Assembly: GCF_001641265.1 (NCBI RefSeq)
Contig: NW_020167547.1
Coordinates: 124,001 to 188,000, forward strand
Origin: Pseudogymnoascus destructans
Taxonomy: Eukaryota; Ascomycota; Leotiomycetes; Thelebolales; Thelebolaceae
Reading direction: 5' to 3'
DNA: 64,000 nucleotides
In this document: one piece after another, positions 62,854 to 64,000 of the stretch
How positions within the stretch are numbered: position 1 is the first letter of the stretch
Layout of the letters: each line of letters opens with the position of its first letter
Position numbers and translations under genes: made by a program
Notes under the pieces: generated by a model
What the model saw: only the letters and a program-made list of their open reading frames with translations
The model's database searches: none
What the model was told of the DNA's origin: nothing

Positions 62854-64000
62854 ATGGCCAGTATGACTCTTCGTCCCGCCAGGACTACGCTCCGGTGTTT
62901 ATCAAAACCACAATTGCGAACTTACTCAGGCCCTGCCAGTCCCGCGGACCCCGCCGTTTCTCCTTTCGCCCCTCGTCACTTTCTGTCCATTGCAGACCTC
63001 ACTCCGGCCGAGCTGGTTACCCTCGTGAGGAGTGCCAAGACACACAAGACCAATATCAAGAAGGGTCTCGTGCCCAAAAAAATTCAAGAATCTCTCAATG
63101 GCAAGACCGTAGCGATGATGTTCAACAAGCGAAGTACGAGGACTCGAGTCTCAACCGAAGCTGCAGTAGTCACCATGGGCGGCCACCCGATGTTCTTGGG
63201 CAAAGACGATATTCAACTTGGCGTGAGTCAACTCCTCTCCATCCCCTTTTACTCTGAAGATTCTTAACGCCATGGCTTTAGGTTAACGAGTCTCTCTATG
63301 ACACATCCGTCGTGATCTCCTCCATGACCTCCTGCATGGTGGTCCGCGCCGGCGAGCACAGCGAAGTCGCCGATCTCGCAAAGCACTCCTCTGTTCCCGT
63401 CATCAACGCTCTCACAAACGACTACCACCCTCTCCAAACCATCGCCGACTTCCTCACAATCCACGAAGCATTCCCTCCCACATCATCAGTCAAAGGTTCC
63501 CTCACAAACCCTTCTCTCGGGCTAGAGGGCCTCAAGATTGCGTGGATTGGCGACTCAAATAATGTTCTCTTCGACTTAGCCATCGCCTCTGTTAAGTTGG
63601 GAGTTGATATCTCTGTAGCTTCGCCCAAGGGCTTCACAATCCCACCACGAATGAAGGAGTTCATCCTCGCCTCCGCAAACGGAGTCTCAAACCCGGGCAA
63701 ACTAACCGAAACAAGCGTGCCAGAGGAAGCTATCAAGGACGCCGACATCCTTGTGACAGACACCTGGGTCTCGATGGGTCAGGAGGAGGAATATAAGAAG
63801 CGCCTGGAGGCCTTCGCTGGATATCAAATCACAAACGACCTCGCGAAACGCGGAGGCGCAAATGATGGCTGGAAGTTCATGCATTGCCTGCCCAGGCACC
63901 CGGAGGAGGTTGCGGACGAGGTTTTCTACAGCCCGAGGAGTCTCGTTTTCCCAGAGGCGGAGAACAGGCTGTACGCTGCAATTGCTGCGATTGAGGCATT
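62854..64000 (+). CDS. argB: Ornithine carbamoyltransferase, 3' end outside window
   Basis: Mitochondrial enzyme that joins ornithine and carbamoyl phosphate to citrulline in arginine synthesis. Exon 1 is 62854-63222, the intron is 63223-63281 (GTGAGT donor, TTTAG acceptor, phase 0), and exon 2 runs from 63282 past the window end. The N-terminus (MASMTLRPARTTLRCLSKPQ) is a presequence. The carbamoyl-phosphate loop KRSTRTRVSTE has STRTR at 94-98. Further blocks: GHPMFLGKDDIQLG, NALTNDYHPLQTIADFLTIH, LKIAWIGDSNNVLFD and the ornithine-binding FMHCLPRHPEEVADEVF. About 363 residues are inside the window; only the last few are missing, and the frame is open at the edge. The gene is intact as far as seen. 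Confidence 0.95.

Overview
The window is 64 kb of nuclear DNA from a filamentous ascomycete (Pezizomycotina). The evidence is that the genes are split by short introns of about 45 to 75 bases with GTRNGT donors and CTAAC or CTGAC branch sites. The gene set is typically ascomycete: HeLo-like N-terminal domain, DUF7918, DUF3712, DUF3716 and a DENN-C1 protein. The transposons are Fot/pogo, copia, gypsy and Helitron types with C-to-T style nonsense codons. A leotiomycete source is possible, but I cannot prove it from sequence alone.

Left block (1-14,713), conserved housekeeping genes: a HeLo-like signalling gene cut by a stop codon (edge), ribonucleotide reductase large subunit (rnr1), the Rho1 GTPase, mitochondrial ribosomal protein uL24m, Alg14, a CHY/RING ubiquitin ligase, the gamma-tubulin adaptor Mzt1 (three tiny exons) and a broken GFA-type gene. 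Next comes a composite DNA transposon (14,764-18,824) holding two dead convergent transposases and a solo LTR. The second block (18,961-30,821) has ELP1, a DUF3984-like gene, a DUF7918 gene and a DENN/C1 gene.

The accessory region (about 31.56-54.60 kb) is a nest of mobile elements and holds no ordinary host gene that I can recognise. It is bounded by a roughly 95-bp inverted repeat. From left to right it holds: a relic transposase end; a fold-back repeat split by a solo LTR; a plus-strand gypsy-type gag/protease; a minus-strand gypsy element; a minus-strand copia element that the gypsy element interrupts; an intact Fot/pogo transposon (42,668-44,507); a full-length copia element (44,583-51,846) with 101-bp LTRs and a perfect target duplication; an orphan gypsy-family LTR followed by a spliced reading frame; a head-to-head LTR pair; and a Helitron helicase fragment. 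The full-length copia element carries, antisense to pol, a spliced DUF3716-like gene. This is the best candidate in the window for something undescribed. The intact Fot element and this copia element are also strongly enriched for the palindrome CGTACG in all reading frames, which I cannot explain.

Right block (55.5-64.0 kb): a KH-domain RNA-binding protein (BLOM7/KHDC4-like), the regulatory subunit of acetolactate synthase (ilv6), a vacuolar DUF3712 membrane protein and ornithine carbamoyltransferase (cut by the window end). Two of these genes serve branched-chain amino acid and arginine synthesis in mitochondria.

Two essential genes (rnr1 and mzt1) carry a one-base frame break in a GC-rich tract, so some breaks seen here may be assembly errors rather than real mutations. 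Splice sites were inferred by eye from consensus and reading frame.
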